Source: Chamaecyparis obtusa (lineage: Eukaryota > Streptophyta > Pinopsida > Cupressales > Cupressaceae). From it: a DNA stretch of 64,000 bases. Below the pieces are notes generated by a model. It was given only the letters and a program-made list of their open reading frames with translations, did not search any database and was not told where the DNA came from. Shown here in pieces: positions 12,024 to 23,783 of the stretch. Location of the stretch: contig BSBK01002077.1 in NCBI GenBank assembly GCA_027943335.1, positions 62,001 to 126,000 of the forward strand, written 5' to 3'. Numbering within the stretch: the first letter of the stretch is position 1; each line of letters opens with the position of its first letter. Both the position numbers and the translations under genes were made by a program.

Positions 12024-13032
12024 TGTAGTACCCTAAAATTGGCACCTAATAAATTTGATTAATTTTGATGCATTATCTTCAATTTTACATCTCCAAAGTC
12101 CTAGTTTCCTAGGCAATTTTCTCTCTCCTACTTGACTTAATTTGACTTGATGTCAATTGCAAAAACCCTAATTGCATTAATCAAATATTAAAATGAATTC
12201 CTAAAGTCTTTGACTTTTATTAGCTAAATTACCCTTATGATAATTTAATTTAATCCTAAAGTCCTAAGTGCTTAGAATTAAATTAAACCCACCCCATTTG
12301 GCTAATTACCCATAAAAAAGGAATTAATAATTACTTGTTATTTTAATGGACACTCATCTTTTAATTAATAATTCATAATATTCGAAGGGTCACCTGTGTG
12401 GCATTTTCCATTCTTTTATTAAGTAATTTATGCATTTTTGTCTCAAATGGGAATGAAGAGTCAGGAGTTTCAAATCAAGAACCCCTTCATTCTCTTCCTA
12501 GGTTTGCTTATTTAATGGACCTATTTTCTTCATTCAAAGGAGGCAATTTTTGAGAGTAATTGAACTATAGTGATTTTTAGTCTCACTTTATTCAAAGATT
12601 TTTATTTGCAATTAGTTTAAATTCTCATTTAATATAGTATTGCATTGCTATAATACATCAATTTTCTTACATACTCATAGTTTAGTATCATATTTCTTTT
12701 AAGCTATTTAGATTAAAATTGTACTTCATATCTCTTTCAAGTTATTAGTAATTGCATCTCAATTTTTAGATTAAATTGCATATTCATCTTAGTTTAATTT
12801 TAGTTTTACTCATCTTCATAGCTCTTGGAAAATCCTTCATTGTGGGATTGGTCTCATGGTTGTTGGCTCTTGTTCTGAGAGTAATTAAACACCCTATCCA
12901 CATAGGAGGCAATAGGTCGATTCAATTGATGTTGTAGATGGAAAATTCATGTTCATACTCACCATCTCATGATTGAGCAATGACTATGTTACGTTTGTGC
13001 CTGATTTAGAGGTCCACATTTAGACACACACA
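12024..13032 (+). repeat. 5' LTR of D
   Basis: Starts TGTAGTACCCTAAAATTGG and ends GACACACACA. It matches 27511-28520 over the full length, with about 35 substitutions by eye. Confidence 0.95.
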
Positions 13033-13035
13033 TTT

Positions 13036-13052
13036 TGGTGCCCACCGTGGGG
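13036..13052 (+). other. Primer-binding site of D
   Basis: TGGTGCCCACCGTGGGG lies 3 nt after the LTR. The same 17-mer occurs with one change in E (51891) and two in F (60181), always just after an LTR end. It has the form of a tRNA 3'-end complement; I do not assign the tRNA. Confidence 0.85.
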
Positions 13053-15006
13053 TAGAAAAACTGATTTCTAGCCTCATTCTCATTTTTTTCTGACAGAAAT
13101 TCAAGTTCTAATGTGCATCCGTACTGTCTATGTATGGATATTCACATGAGAATCCAGAGCGTCCTGTGTGAGATTTCACTCCCTGTAACACTTTCTCGCG
13201 CAGGCTTTTGCACCTTCACATGACATCTTTCACTTTCTTGCGCATTGTGGAGTACTTCCTCGCATGAGACTAGAGTACAGTGTTTCAATTTTCTCAGTTT
13301 CTGTCTTTCCAGTTTCAAATTTCTAACAGTTTTTTGTTTGCTATTGTTCATTCTTTCTCTGTTATTTTCACAACATAATATTTTTTTGCAGGATGTTTAA
13401 CCAAGGACTTGAAAACATACTATTGGTTTGATTGTAGGACGATAGCTGAAGATTTTCTAAAATATTGTGTTTGTTTCTTGCTTTCATTCACATAGTCTAA
13501 ATAGGGCTCCATTAAAATTTCTTGAGGATTTTGATAGTGAGTAGGGAATTTGGCTCTTCATTACATAGAGGTGATGACCATGAATAAACCCAAAATCCTA
13601 ATGATCTTACTAATATGACAAATTCTTGGGGAAGCAAAGAAAGGTAGTGAATCTTTACACTTCTATTTGCCAGCCAATTATGCTTTTCTCTCTCTGAGAG
13701 AACCAGAATCTCAAAAGCTTGTAGTTGTGGTGGAGTGAAACTAACTCAATGATAAATCTTCTTGATGTGTTTGGGTGAGGAAATAGGGTAGAGAAGTATG
13801 CTCTTCTCCCTTTGGGAGAACCAGAAAATTTGACCCCTGAATCTAAACCAAGTCTAATGTCACCTTTAGAGGGCCTACCAGAAGTTGAACCTCCGGGAAT
13901 GACCCAAGTGAGTATGCACCTATCACCGGTGATTCTACCTCACTCTAATAAAGAAAGTTTTGTTGATTCTAAAGACTCCAAAACCATGTTAGCTTCCTTC
14001 TTAAGACTTTGACTATCATCTTGAGAAGGCTCCATCTGTTATACAGAGCAGTGCCACTCCTAGCCCTACTTGCGGGGGTGTATGACTTTTGGGTGTTGGT
14101 GTGGCTGCGAGGCCTCAACCCTGTATTAGGGGCACCAAAGGTTATCATGAATGGAAGCCTATTAAAAACTTTCCTTAGCTAGTGGCCTACCTGGTTCACC
14201 TCTGAAAGGAGTCATAATCTTTGCACAGGGAGGGGGAAGAATCTCTCCCATAGATTCTCATCATAGGCATACACCTAGATGCTTGAAGGTGGTTGTGACA
14301 CTGGCCCCTGCTACAAGGGTAACCTTTGAACATACACCATTGAATCCTTGGAAACACAAAAAACATGGGTGCCCTCTAGGGGGTGACATGGCTGTGTGAG
14401 GTGCACGTATTTGCATAAGCAATGGGGCAAAGGTTTTGGCTTGTCACCATTTTTTTTGTAGGACTAAGCTATGTATTTGTTATCGAGTCTTAAACATTGT
14501 CCAATCATTATCAAATAAAGACTCTCCTGATGCTATCAAGTTTCTTTGTCCTTGATAGGTCTATTAACGACTATTTCTTATATTACAACTGCTTGATTTG
14601 AACCTTTGTGTCTTTAAACGAATGCTTGGAATCCTAAAATGAGATTGTTGATTAAACTATTCTTCAAACCTATTTTCCATTGACTGTTTGACTTTTTATC
14701 TGATCTTCTTTTTGTCTGAGGTCTATTCTTCTACTTTCCTATCATTCACTATTAGAAACTAGTTGTTTTGAGTTAGGAATCAATCAATCTTTTCTTTGAC
14801 TCGTGTTGTCTCTAATTGGTTTACCTTATCTCTTTATGCCTTTTGTATCTCGTGTTGTGATAGTCTTATCTCGATTGTTCTAGCCACCTCTTTTGATGAT
14901 TCATACCAGGTCCATCTCACATCTTGGTTGTTCTAGCCTTTATCTCCTTTTGTGTTGTTCTTAGAGACCGAGTCTAGCTTTATCCCAAGTCCTCTCTTGT
15001 TCATCT
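13053..15006 (+). other. Leader of D with two conserved hairpins
   Basis: About 1.95 kb of untranslated leader lies between the primer site and the first Gag codons. Short open frames inside it are not recognisable proteins. It contains two perfect 7-bp hairpins at 13686-13702 and 13804-13820, each preceded by TATGCT and followed by ACCAGAA. The same pair, at nearly the same spacing, is in the leader of F. Confidence 0.7.
13686..13820 (+). promoter_or_regulatory. Pair of leader hairpins in D
   Basis: The first hairpin (13686-13702) pairs TTCTCTC with GAGAGAA around a 3-nt loop. The second (13804-13820) pairs TTCTCCC with GGGAGAA around TTT. The stem sequence changes between copies but pairing is kept. 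The start-to-start spacing is 118 nt, against 117 nt in F. The role is unknown; packaging, dimerisation or translation control are all possible. Confidence 0.6.
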
Positions 15007-17660
15007 TTGTCTATGACTATCATGACTAGAAGTGGCAAGACCTATCCCATTCAGAATCCTGATCAAGGTAGAAGTGAACCTCCTAATCAAGAAATAGATC
15101 CTCCTGAATTTGTTGTGAAATCTAAACTTTGTGAGATATCCTCGATTTCCTCATTGAATACTTTGAAAGATAGTCTGTCTCAACCATCACCTATGGTGTT
15201 TCAAGAGTGTTTTAATCCATTGTTTGAAGTGCAACCTGCTTCTCATTTCAAGACCAAGACAACTCATTCTTCCAAGAGAACTCATTGTTTCACAAATTTG
15301 GAAGACCTCTTCCTCAGACTAATCCTATTATCATACCTATTGATCCTATTGAGAATAGTTCTATCATTGAACCTAGTGATACTATTGAAGATATCTTCTC
15401 ATCTAAATTAGTTAAATCTTTTGATCCTGTTCACTCACCAAAGGTTACCGTGGCTACACCCTTTCAACATTAGACATATCATTTCACTAAGAATTCATGC
15501 ACTGCATAAGCTTACAACAAGATGAGAGATCCATTTTATTTCCAACCAGGCAAGTATAGTCAAACCTTTGATCAATCTCAAAACAATCAATATCATGGTC
15601 AATCTTCTAATGACCCACGTCATGCTCAACCTTAGAATGTGAAACCTCATGGTCAATCTCAACATGACCAAAATCAGTCCCATAATGATGATCAATCTCG
15701 AAGCAAACCTCAAGGAGATCAACAACCAGCCTATTTCTATTGTCCTCCTCCATTTGATCAAAACTAAGATGATTGGCAACAAGATCAGAGTCTGAGTATT
15801 TATGAGATTCTTGGGAATGAAAATGAAGTGATAACTCAACAAGATATAGACACTACCAAAGCTAATAAGGGTCTTATTAAAATGATGGAGATCCTTCTCC
15901 TAGAAGAGAAAGAAAATTACTTCCTTGAGCTAGCTAAACAAGGGGCCAAGTTACCCCGAGACTATCAAGTTGAAACACTTGTAGCTAAGGAAGAAGAAAC
16001 TGAGACCGCAAAGTTGCAAAATATGGTCCGAGAAATGCAAGATTAGATTAGTCAACTTGCGAGGAATAAAGACAAACCTGATCAACAATTTATGATGGAA
16101 AGTATTTGTCCTTTCCCTTTTGACATAAGTCTTCATATGCCACCTTTTCCCAAAGGTGTGGAACTCCCTAAATATGACAAATACTTGGGTACAACTGATC
16201 CCCAAGATCACTTGAGGGAGTTTGGTGCATTGTCTATGGAATTCATGCATGATCAAACATATCTTATGCACTTTTTTCCTCGTAGTTTGGGCAGACCAGC
16301 TATGGAATGGTTCTCTAGATTGCCTACTAGTATTAAAACTTTTGACAAAATGGCTAATCTTTTTCTCCAGCACTACTCACATAATATTCATCATCTGGTC
16401 AACATCTAGGATCTTTGCAACTTAAAATAGCGACAAGGAGAATCTTTCCTAACATTCCTCCAAAGGTGGAGACAATTATGTATGACGTGTCCTCACAAAC
16501 TACCAGAATCTGAGAGACTCGACATCTTCTTGGACAATCTTGTCCCAGACTTTGGATACCAAGTGCAATTTCAAGGTCCCCTTACTTTTGATAGTATGAT
16601 CAAACAAGCAGTGTGAATAGAGGCCTTTATGATCAAGAAGGGAGAATTAACTTTGAATAAGGACAATAAACAAGGATTCTCCACAAACAAGGATAAAGGA
16701 AAGACTACCAATAAGAACAAAGATGTAGTAAATGATGGAGTAGTGGATAATGTTACTACAAAGCCTTCAAAGTCTACTTTTAATCTTACTTCCAGTATAC
16801 AAGCAGCTAAGGCTGTTGAAAAGACCACAATAGACAATCAATAGACTTCAAGATTTGCTAGGAACAAACCTTGGGCCTCTCAACCCAAGCATGATTTCAC
16901 CCCTTTGGGAGAGCCTCTTGATGTGGTCTATAAAACTCTTATAGAGAATTAGATTCTTACTCCTTTAGAAAAATGTACTTATGACCCACAACCAAGACCT
17001 CATTGGTGGAATGATAATGCTTATCATGACTATCACCATAACATTAGTCATAAGACTTCAACTTGTCTTCAACTGAAACACAAGGTCCAAGATTTGATCA
17101 ATAGTGGTGATATTGTTGTGGATGGCCATAATAATAATTCTGACCACCAAGCTTTTAAGGATCCCTTCCCTCCTCATGAGAAGGGTGAGTCTTCAAACAC
17201 CAAGAATACCAATGCTAAAGTTAATTATACGTACACTAATAATGACAATTTTATTGGTATGATTGAACTTGTCGAGATAGAGTATTGTGACGTGATCACT
17301 TCTAGAGGGAGTGGCAACACTCCCAAATCTAAGACTCCTTTTATCTTGCATAGCTCTACACCTCATTCATCTGAATCTAAACAATCTCAAGGCTGTGCTA
17401 ATTTTGTCACTTGATCAGGAGGGAGAGTTCTTTTGAAAGGTCTCGATGCTTCCACATCTGCTCCAAATCAAACTATAGATAAGAGACCTGATATTCCCGC
17501 ATCTACTCCAAAGCAAATTGTGGATAAGACTATTTTTGGCTCCACCAAAAAAAACATGAAATATTTTCCTACAACTAGCTCGGCTAGTCATAGCATTTTA
17601 GATCAACTCCAGTGAACCAATGCTTAGATTACCATTTTTGAGTTACTGAAGATCTCGCCT
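15007..17660 (+). pseudogene. Tat D gag
   Basis: Gag would form the virus-like particle. The start at 15007 gives M-S-M-T-I-M-T-R-S-G-K-T-Y; the F Gag also starts M-T-R. The frame shifts by one near 15285 and then stays constant. The core retrotransposon Gag domain lies at 16092-16600. It contains P-K-Y-D-K-Y-L-G-T-T-D-P-Q-D-H-L and F-P-R-S-L-G-R-P-A-M-E-W-F, and after two stops R-Q-G-E-S-F. Downstream, T-P-L-G-E-P-L-D-V-V and H-K-V-Q-D-L-I are also typical. At least a dozen stops interrupt it. No CCHC zinc knuckle was seen. Confidence 0.85.
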
Positions 17661-17675
17661 GCTCACAGGTAGATT

Positions 17676-18290
17676 TTGGATAAGGCCCTTGTTGAGGCAA
17701 ACATTCCCAAGGATCTTGATCTCAACTGGTTCCAATCTATGGTGGGTCATTTGAGTTCACCTCACTATCTATCCTTCTCTAAAGAATATGACCACTCTTT
17801 GAGTCACCCGCATAATGCTCCCTTGCATATACAGGTCATGATAGGTCCTAAGTGTGTCTATTGAGTGCTCATAGATCATGGTGCTGGTCTTAATATTTGT
17901 TCTGCTAAAGTACTCACTCAGCTAGGATATGATGAGAATTGCATAGATCCTCGCAAAAATATTACCATCAAAGCTTATGATGAGGAAGAATGCAAGTCCC
18001 AAGGCTTAGTCATGCTACCTATCCATGTAGGTCCTATTGAGAGAGATGTTACTTTCCAAGTGCTCAATATTCCTCTTTCCTAGAATATATTGTTGGGTAG
18101 GCCTTGGATTCATGAGATGCAAGCTATTCCATCCACGTATCATCAATGCATTAAGTTTCCATTCCATGGAGCAGAAATCACTGTACCTATGAATACTAAT
18201 TTCTCTTGCAACACTCTTGCGCAAACCACAAATAGCTTTGTTCTAGGAAATAGAGAATCCACTAAGTTTTATGATGCTAAGCTGAAATAA
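17676..18290 (+). pseudogene. Tat D aspartic protease
   Basis: This is the retroviral-type aspartic protease region. The catalytic motif is degenerate: L-I-D-H-G-A-G, where the family has D-x-G-S/A. About 65 residues on, I-L-L-G-R-P-W-I-H follows a TAG that stands where a Trp codon is usual. Then comes I-P-S-T-Y-H-Q-C-I-K-F, a block highly typical of Tat-type elements. Stops at 17862-17864 and 18081-18083 split the domain into three pieces in one frame. Confidence 0.85.
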
Positions 18291-19707
18291 ATGGAACAAA
18301 CTTTGAGACTTCAGGATACAAGCATGGGAGAATACCGAATGGAACCTATGCTATCACTAGCTACTCTACCTCTGTCTCCACACTCTTATGGGAGACCTCC
18401 TGAAGACAACAAACTTTCTAATGCTCCTCCTCAAATAGTTTATGATGGCACCTTTGTAAGGGCCTATATACCTTTAGAAGATGAGGATGAAGAAAGAGCT
18501 ATCTGAGCTTGGCTCTACAAGGGAAAAGAAATAGCTAAAACAACTACTCCACCTCTAGATTTAGAGAAAGAACCATACAGTGAGGCTTTCAAGATCATGA
18601 AGTGCTTTGGTTGTAAGGGGAGTGGTCCTATAGAGAAAAATGATAATGACATACTAAAACCCATTGAAGCTATAGGCTATCGCACGAAAGATACTAGTGG
18701 CTTAGGCTTTAAAAAGACTCCCTTTCATTTGGGGACCAAGAAATTTGTGTCAGCTCCTAAGCCTGCACCTGAGCCTGAACCTAAACTTGAACTTGAACAA
18801 GAGATTGAAGATTCCACTCCACAAGTGAATCCAAAGAATAGCTCTAATGAAGATGCATTTCCATATCCAATTCCTCTGGATTTTGCGGCACGCTTTGCTG
18901 AACCTGATGAGCCTATTATACTTGTTCATATGATAGAGACTGATACTAATACTTATTCTAAAGATGATTCTGATAAAACCTCTTCAATGCATCAATTCAC
19001 CTATGAGGAATGGAAACCAACACTAAATATGGATCCCAATTTTATAGGTGAACCATATAGGCCACCACATTTTCAAAAAGTACTATGAACAAGAACAACT
19101 CCATCAAGCTATCAATACTACAAGGGATAATAATGAGTCTAATGATGCTACTAATGAAATTCCTACATCAAGTACTAACTCACATGAATATGAGTTTGAC
19201 TCTTTATCTAATGCTACTTATGATGTAGACATAGATACTGTTCACGTATATGAAAGACTCCTCGAAGTAGGTGAAGGGTCTAGCTCTAGGCTGCACAAAT
19301 TAGACTCCACTAGTGTTAACATGTCCTCTACTTCTGACACAAGGTCTTATAGGGATTCAAACACTCATTTGGATGAGATCGCTCTAGGTCTTGACTTGCT
19401 CATTAGTGCTTTTGAGAATTATGTTGTGAATGCAGTTGAACTAGTCACTACTTCCCTTTCACTCCTCTGGCCCGCTCTGATAAATTGGAACTCCCCTTCC
19501 GAATCCAATGAAGTCCTAACATTCCAAAATGATTATGGTCTATCCTATTACCTCCATGCTATTGAACTTGTGATGTCCTCCACCAGTGAAAGCAGTGTCA
19601 GCATGACAAAGGCAGATATCAAGTATCTCAGTCAAAAAATTAAAAGAAGAAAAAATAGATGCTCTGATGGTGAAAACCACTTTGTGGTAGTATCAGAGCC
19701 AAAATAG
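18291..19707 (+). pseudogene. Tat D protease-RT linker
   Basis: This linker lies between protease and RT in the same frame, except that the last part (19048-19707) is open in a different frame. It contains a glycine-rich block near 18690 (G-Y-R-T-K-D-T-S-G-L-G-F) that resembles a G-patch remnant, which is known between PR and RT in several Tat elements. A Pro/Glu-rich low-complexity run follows (A-P-K-P-A-P-E-P-E-P). The rest is acidic and Ser/Thr-rich. No catalytic function can be assigned. It ends in the first of the stem-loops described separately. Confidence 0.6.
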
Positions 19708-19760
19708 TAAAAATGAAAGACATATCCAAGGGTGAAAACCTCTTTGAGGTGCCCAAGGAT
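19661..19760 (+). repeat. Two TGAAAA stem-loops before the RT domain of D
   Basis: The first (19661-19699) has a perfect 8-bp outer stem, GCTCTGAT with ATCAGAGC, and an inner CCAC/GTGG stem with a TTT loop. The second (19724-19760) has outer ATCC/GGAT and GGG/CCC stems and an inner CCTC/GAGG stem, again with loop TTT. In both, the 5' bulge between outer and inner stem is TGAAAA. The 3' bulge is two bases in the second copy and two to four in the first. Related units are in the 3' UTRs of D and E. Confidence 0.75.
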
Positions 19761-19808
19761 GAGATAATTGATACACTTCCGAGCCACTTTCAAGAGAGGT
19801 CATAAGTA

Positions 19809-20762
19809 TTGATTGAGCTGACACAGCTGGTCAATTTGGGTACAGAGGCCGCTCTACAGATTATTCATCTAGCACAGTCATTGTCTGCTGAAGAAAAAGA
19901 AGAGTTCACAAGATTATTTCAAAGCAAGAAAATAAACTTTGCATGGACCTACTCTGACATGCCTAGACTAGACCCCAACCTAATTATACATCAGTTTTCC
20001 ATTGCACCAGGTATCAAACCTATTAAACAGAAGCTATGAAAAATGCATCCACATGTAGCACTTTTGGTTAAAGCAGAGCTAGAAAAGCTTCTTAAGGCTG
20101 GCTTCATAAGAACTATTGATTATGCAGAATGGATTTCAAACATTTTTTTAGTCACTAAACATGAAAAATCCATTCATGTGTGTACAGATTTCAGAGACCT
20201 CACTAAGGCATGTCCAAAAGATGACTTCCCACTGCCTAATATTGATATGATAGTTGATATGACAGTAGGATATGAGATGTATTCCTTGATGGATGGCTTT
20301 TCTAGCTATAATCAAATAAAAATTGCACTAGAAGATCAAGAAAAGACCACTTTCACATGTGCCTGGGGCACCTTTTGCTAGAATGTCATGCCTTTTGGGC
20401 TTTAAAATGTTGGAGCAACATACTAGAGAGTTGTTACTACTATCTTCCATGATATGATGCATAAAACTATGGAGGATTATGTGGATGATACTTTAGCTAA
20501 AAGAATGTAGTGAAAAACTCACCTCATAGACTTGGGTCCCATCCTTGACTGCATGGAACAATTCAATCTCAGGCTTAATCCAAAGAAATATGCTTTTGGT
20601 GTTACTTCTAGTAAACTCTTGGGTTATATCATTTAAGCTAAAGGCATAGAAGTTGATCATGAATAGGTGAAAGCTATTATGGACATGCCTCCACCCAAGA
20701 ATATCAATCAAATGAGATGATTACAAGGAAGGCTACAATCCATCTGGCACTTCATTTCACAG
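19809..20762 (+). pseudogene. Tat D reverse transcriptase
   Basis: The N-terminal part has F-A-W-T-Y-S-D-M-P-R-L-D-P and L-L-K-A-G-F-I-R. The fingers block is D-F-R-D-L-T-K-A-C-P-K-D-D-F-P-L-P-N-I-D, a strong Tat signature. It is followed by S-L-M-D-G-F-S-S-Y-N-Q-I and N-V-M-P-F-G-L. The catalytic Y-V-D-D is at about 20479-20490. Stops at 20037, 20379 and several between 20400 and 20720 break the frame, with N-P-K-K-Y-A-F-G-V still readable near 20580. Several stops sit where CAG, CAA, CGA or TGG would restore the family residue. Confidence 0.9.
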
Positions 20763-21704
20763 TTGGCTGACAAGTCACAGCCATTTACTAAAACTTTGCA
20801 TAAGAATGTGACCTATGAATGGAATGAGGAATATGACAAGGGACTTACCCAAATAAAACAATATCTTGCTAATCCACCTATACTGATGCCTCCTATTCAT
20901 GGGAAGCCACTTATACTATACATCTTGGTGATAAACACATCCTTGGGTGCTCTCCTAGCTCAAGAAGATCAGAACAACAAAGAGAGATCCATATACTATA
21001 TCAGCAGAACATTGGTTGCCTATGAAATGAATTATTTTGTCATTGAGAAGGCTTGTTTAGCAGTGGTATTCACTTCTTAGAAGTTGTGGCATTATATGCT
21101 AGCTCATACCACAAAGCTTATTGCAAAAATTGATCCATTGAAGTGCTTATTGAGCAAGGCTTCCCTCACGGGTAGATTAGAAAAATGGGTGATGATACTT
21201 AGTGAATTTGACATTGAGTATGTGGAAAGAAAAGATATTAAGGGACAAGCAATTACTGATCAGCTAGTGGAAGCTTTTTTGAAAGATCACTAGCCATTGA
21301 GTATTGAATTCCCAGATGGGTCTATCATGTTGCTCACACATCAATCTTGGAGCATGTTCTTTGATGGATCATTCACTCAGCAAGGATCCAGCGTAGGCAT
21401 TCTATTTGTTACACCTCAAAGATATTCATTACCAAAAGCATATAAGATGTTATTTCCTTACACAAACAACATAGCTGAATATGAAGGTCTCATTAATGGA
21501 ATGAAGATAGCCCTCGAATGGTGTGTGGATGAGCTCAAAGTCTTTGGGCATTCTTAGTTAATCATTAATCAAGTCAATGATGTCTACCAAAATAAAGATG
21601 ACAAACTAATACCTTACAAAAGGATGGTGGATGAGCTCAAACAATATTTTGCACACATTTCTTTCCAGTAGATTCCAAGGGCAGACAATAAAGTAGCTGA
21701 TGCA
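20763..21704 (+). pseudogene. Tat D RNase H and second RNase H
   Basis: The first RNase H follows RT: P-L-I-L-Y-I-L-V, then L-A-Q-E-D, I-Y-Y-I-S-R-T-L and E-K-A-C-L-A-V. A second, archaeal-like RNase H begins near 21355 with F-F-D-G-S-F-T-Q-Q-G-S. It continues N-N-I-A-E-Y-E-G-L-I-N-G-M near 21465, and the third catalytic position reads V-F-G-H-S, His in place of the usual Asp. The extra domain defines the Tat lineage. Stops at 21078, 21291, 21555 and about 21669 interrupt it. Confidence 0.9.
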
Positions 21705-23099
21705 ATGGCCACTCTTGCTTCAATGTTACAAATGCTAGAAAATGACTTCAGACATGAGTTCCTGGTGGAGGCATTACACTACCCTGCCTATGATATTCCT
21801 GAATCTAGGATTATCTATTTAGTCATTGGACATGATTCATCCTGCTACCACCATATCTTTTACTACCTTTGTGATCAAATCATTCCAAAAACCTATACTC
21901 AAAATGAGAAGCATCACCTCATTTGTACTACTTCATGATATGTCCCCATAGAAAATGACTTGTATATACGGGGTCTAGACAATACCCTCCTTAGGTGCTT
22001 AAAACCTTATGAGTCCAAACATGTGCTAGCTGAGGTACACGAAGGTATCTATGGGTCTCATTCTAGTGGTCTGACATTAGCCCGAAAACTTATTAGAGTT
22101 GGTTATTATTGGCCATACATGGAAAAAGAAGTTGTTCACTATGCCAAGACTTGCAAGCAATGCCAATTTCATGGAAACCTAATCCATGCTCCTGCTCATG
22201 AACTTAGTCCTCTCATTAGTTTCTTGCCATTTTAGCAATGGGCCTTCGACTTGGTCGGTTAGATACATCCTTCCTCTTTAAGAGGACACAAGTTCATCAT
22301 CACAGCTACTGATTACTTTACCAAGTGGGTTGAGGTAGTGCCTCTCACTGTAGCTAATGACAAGACCATTGTTATGTTCATACTAAACTTTATAATTTGC
22401 AGATATGGTATACCCTCATCTATTATTACTGACAATGGGGGACAATTAAAAAATAAGGACTTGACAAACTTATGCAATAAATTCATAATTATTCAGCATT
22501 GGTCATCCATCTATTATCCTCAAGGTAATGGACAAGTAGAGGCTTCTAATAAGACAATCCTGAAAATCTTGCACCGAATAGTTCATAAATTTGGTAGAGA
22601 TTGGCATCTCCAAATTAATCCATCTTTGTGGGCCTACAAAATAAGTATCTAAACACCAATGGGGGCTACTCCTTTTGCCTTGGTTTATGGAGTAGAGGTA
22701 GTATTGCCTATTGAGGTTGAGATTCTGACATTGTGAATCTCTCTGAGGGGCCTCATCACCGATGAAGACAACAGAATATCCCAGCTTCAAGAGCTTGAGT
22801 TACTTGATGAATGTTGGAAGGTGGTGTTCGATCATCTAAGAGCATACCAAAAGAGGATGTCTAAAGCTTACAATAAGAAAGTCAGACAAAGAGAATTCCA
22901 AGTGGGTGATCTTGTCCTGAGGGAGAACCCTAAGAATCAGTAGCAGCAAGTCCAGAAAGGGAAATTTGAACCAAATTGGCTTGGTCCATATGTCATTACC
23001 GTAGCATTCGAATCTGGCACCTATCAACTCTCCACCACTGAAGGAGAACAGCTCAAAGAGCCTATCAATGCTCTTCACTTGAAGAAATTCTACAGCTGA
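21705..23099 (+). pseudogene. Tat D integrase
   Basis: The zinc-binding region has E-V-H-E-G-I-Y-G-S-H and C-K-Q-C (about 22040-22170). The core has W-A-F-D-L-V-G, I-I-T-D-N-G-G-Q and G-N-G-Q-V-E-A-S-N, so all three D, D, E positions are visible. The C-terminal part reads V-G-D-L-V-L-R, then W-L-G-P-Y-V-I and A-L-H-L-K-K-F-Y, and ends at TGA 23097-23099 in the same frame as gag and RT. No chromodomain follows. Stops at 21936, 22233, about 22260, 22650 and others make it non-functional. Confidence 0.9.
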
Positions 23100-23207
23100 A
23101 GCATTCTCTATGTGCTCATGTACATACTTATTGGTCCTAAAAAAATCCCCAAAAAATGATATATTGGTAAAAATCCTAAAAATTGCAAAATGTCCTGAAA
23201 AAATGAT

Positions 23208-23521
23208 CATCTTAGTGAAAACCTGGTAAATAGGCGCTTTGATGTATCTATTATCTTGGTTAAAACTTGGCAAACAAGCACCTTGATAATAATTAAAAAA
23301 AATTGAAAATTTGACAAAATACAAAAAAAATTGAAAATAAAAAAAAATACAAAAAAAAATGAAATATTCAAAAATACAAAAAAAATCAAAAAAGAGAAAA
23401 GTACAAAAAAATTGAAAAAGAAGAAAATGTGCCATTGATGAAAACCTGGTAAACAGGTGTCATGGTAGCAAAAATAGAATCTCTGCCAAGATGGTGAAAA
23501 CCTAGTAAACAGGTGCCTCTT
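23208..23521 (+). repeat. Four TGAAAA stem-loops in the 3' UTR of D
   Basis: The units are at 23208-23244, 23251-23289, 23432-23465 and 23488-23521. Each has an outer stem, a 6-nt 5' bulge (TGAAAA, or TTAAAA in the second), an inner stem of 3-4 bp, a loop close to GTAAA, and a 2-nt 3' bulge (CG, CA, TG, TG). The closing outer pairs vary (AG/CT, GG/CC, GA/TC, GG/CC) while pairing is kept. The second has the outer stem TTATC/GATAA and inner stem CTTG/CAAG. Confidence 0.75.
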
Positions 23522-23783
23522 ATTTCTTGAAGTTACATCTCATCTCAGCATCGCTTGGCTTTTAGTTTCTTGCTTTAGTTTGCTTTCCCGCTTTCCTGCT
23601 TTCCTGCTTTAGTTTGTTTCTTGCTTTGAGTTCATTTCCTACGTTAGTTTTCTATATCATGCTCTTGCCTTTAGTTTTCTTTGAGATTTTCCTTTACTCT
23701 TCATGGATTGGAATTGGTTCACACTTGGGGGTACCTCCCTAGTCTAGGGGGCATTGTCCTATTGCTTTCAAAAGTTTTGTTTG

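Noticed and set aside
12024..12230. D LTR start read as a possible independent MITE or solo LTR
   Set aside because: Full-length matching LTRs, the primer site at 13036, the polypurine tract at 27498 and the ATCTT duplication show one complete element.
15495..16373. Minus-strand frames of 115 and 140 codons
   Set aside because: Shadows of the plus-strand gag of D, which has recognisable Gag blocks.
22836..23435. 199-codon Phe-rich open frame on the minus strand
   Set aside because: It is the complement of the D integrase end and of the A-rich tracts of the 3' UTR. The Phe runs only reflect poly-A on the plus strand.
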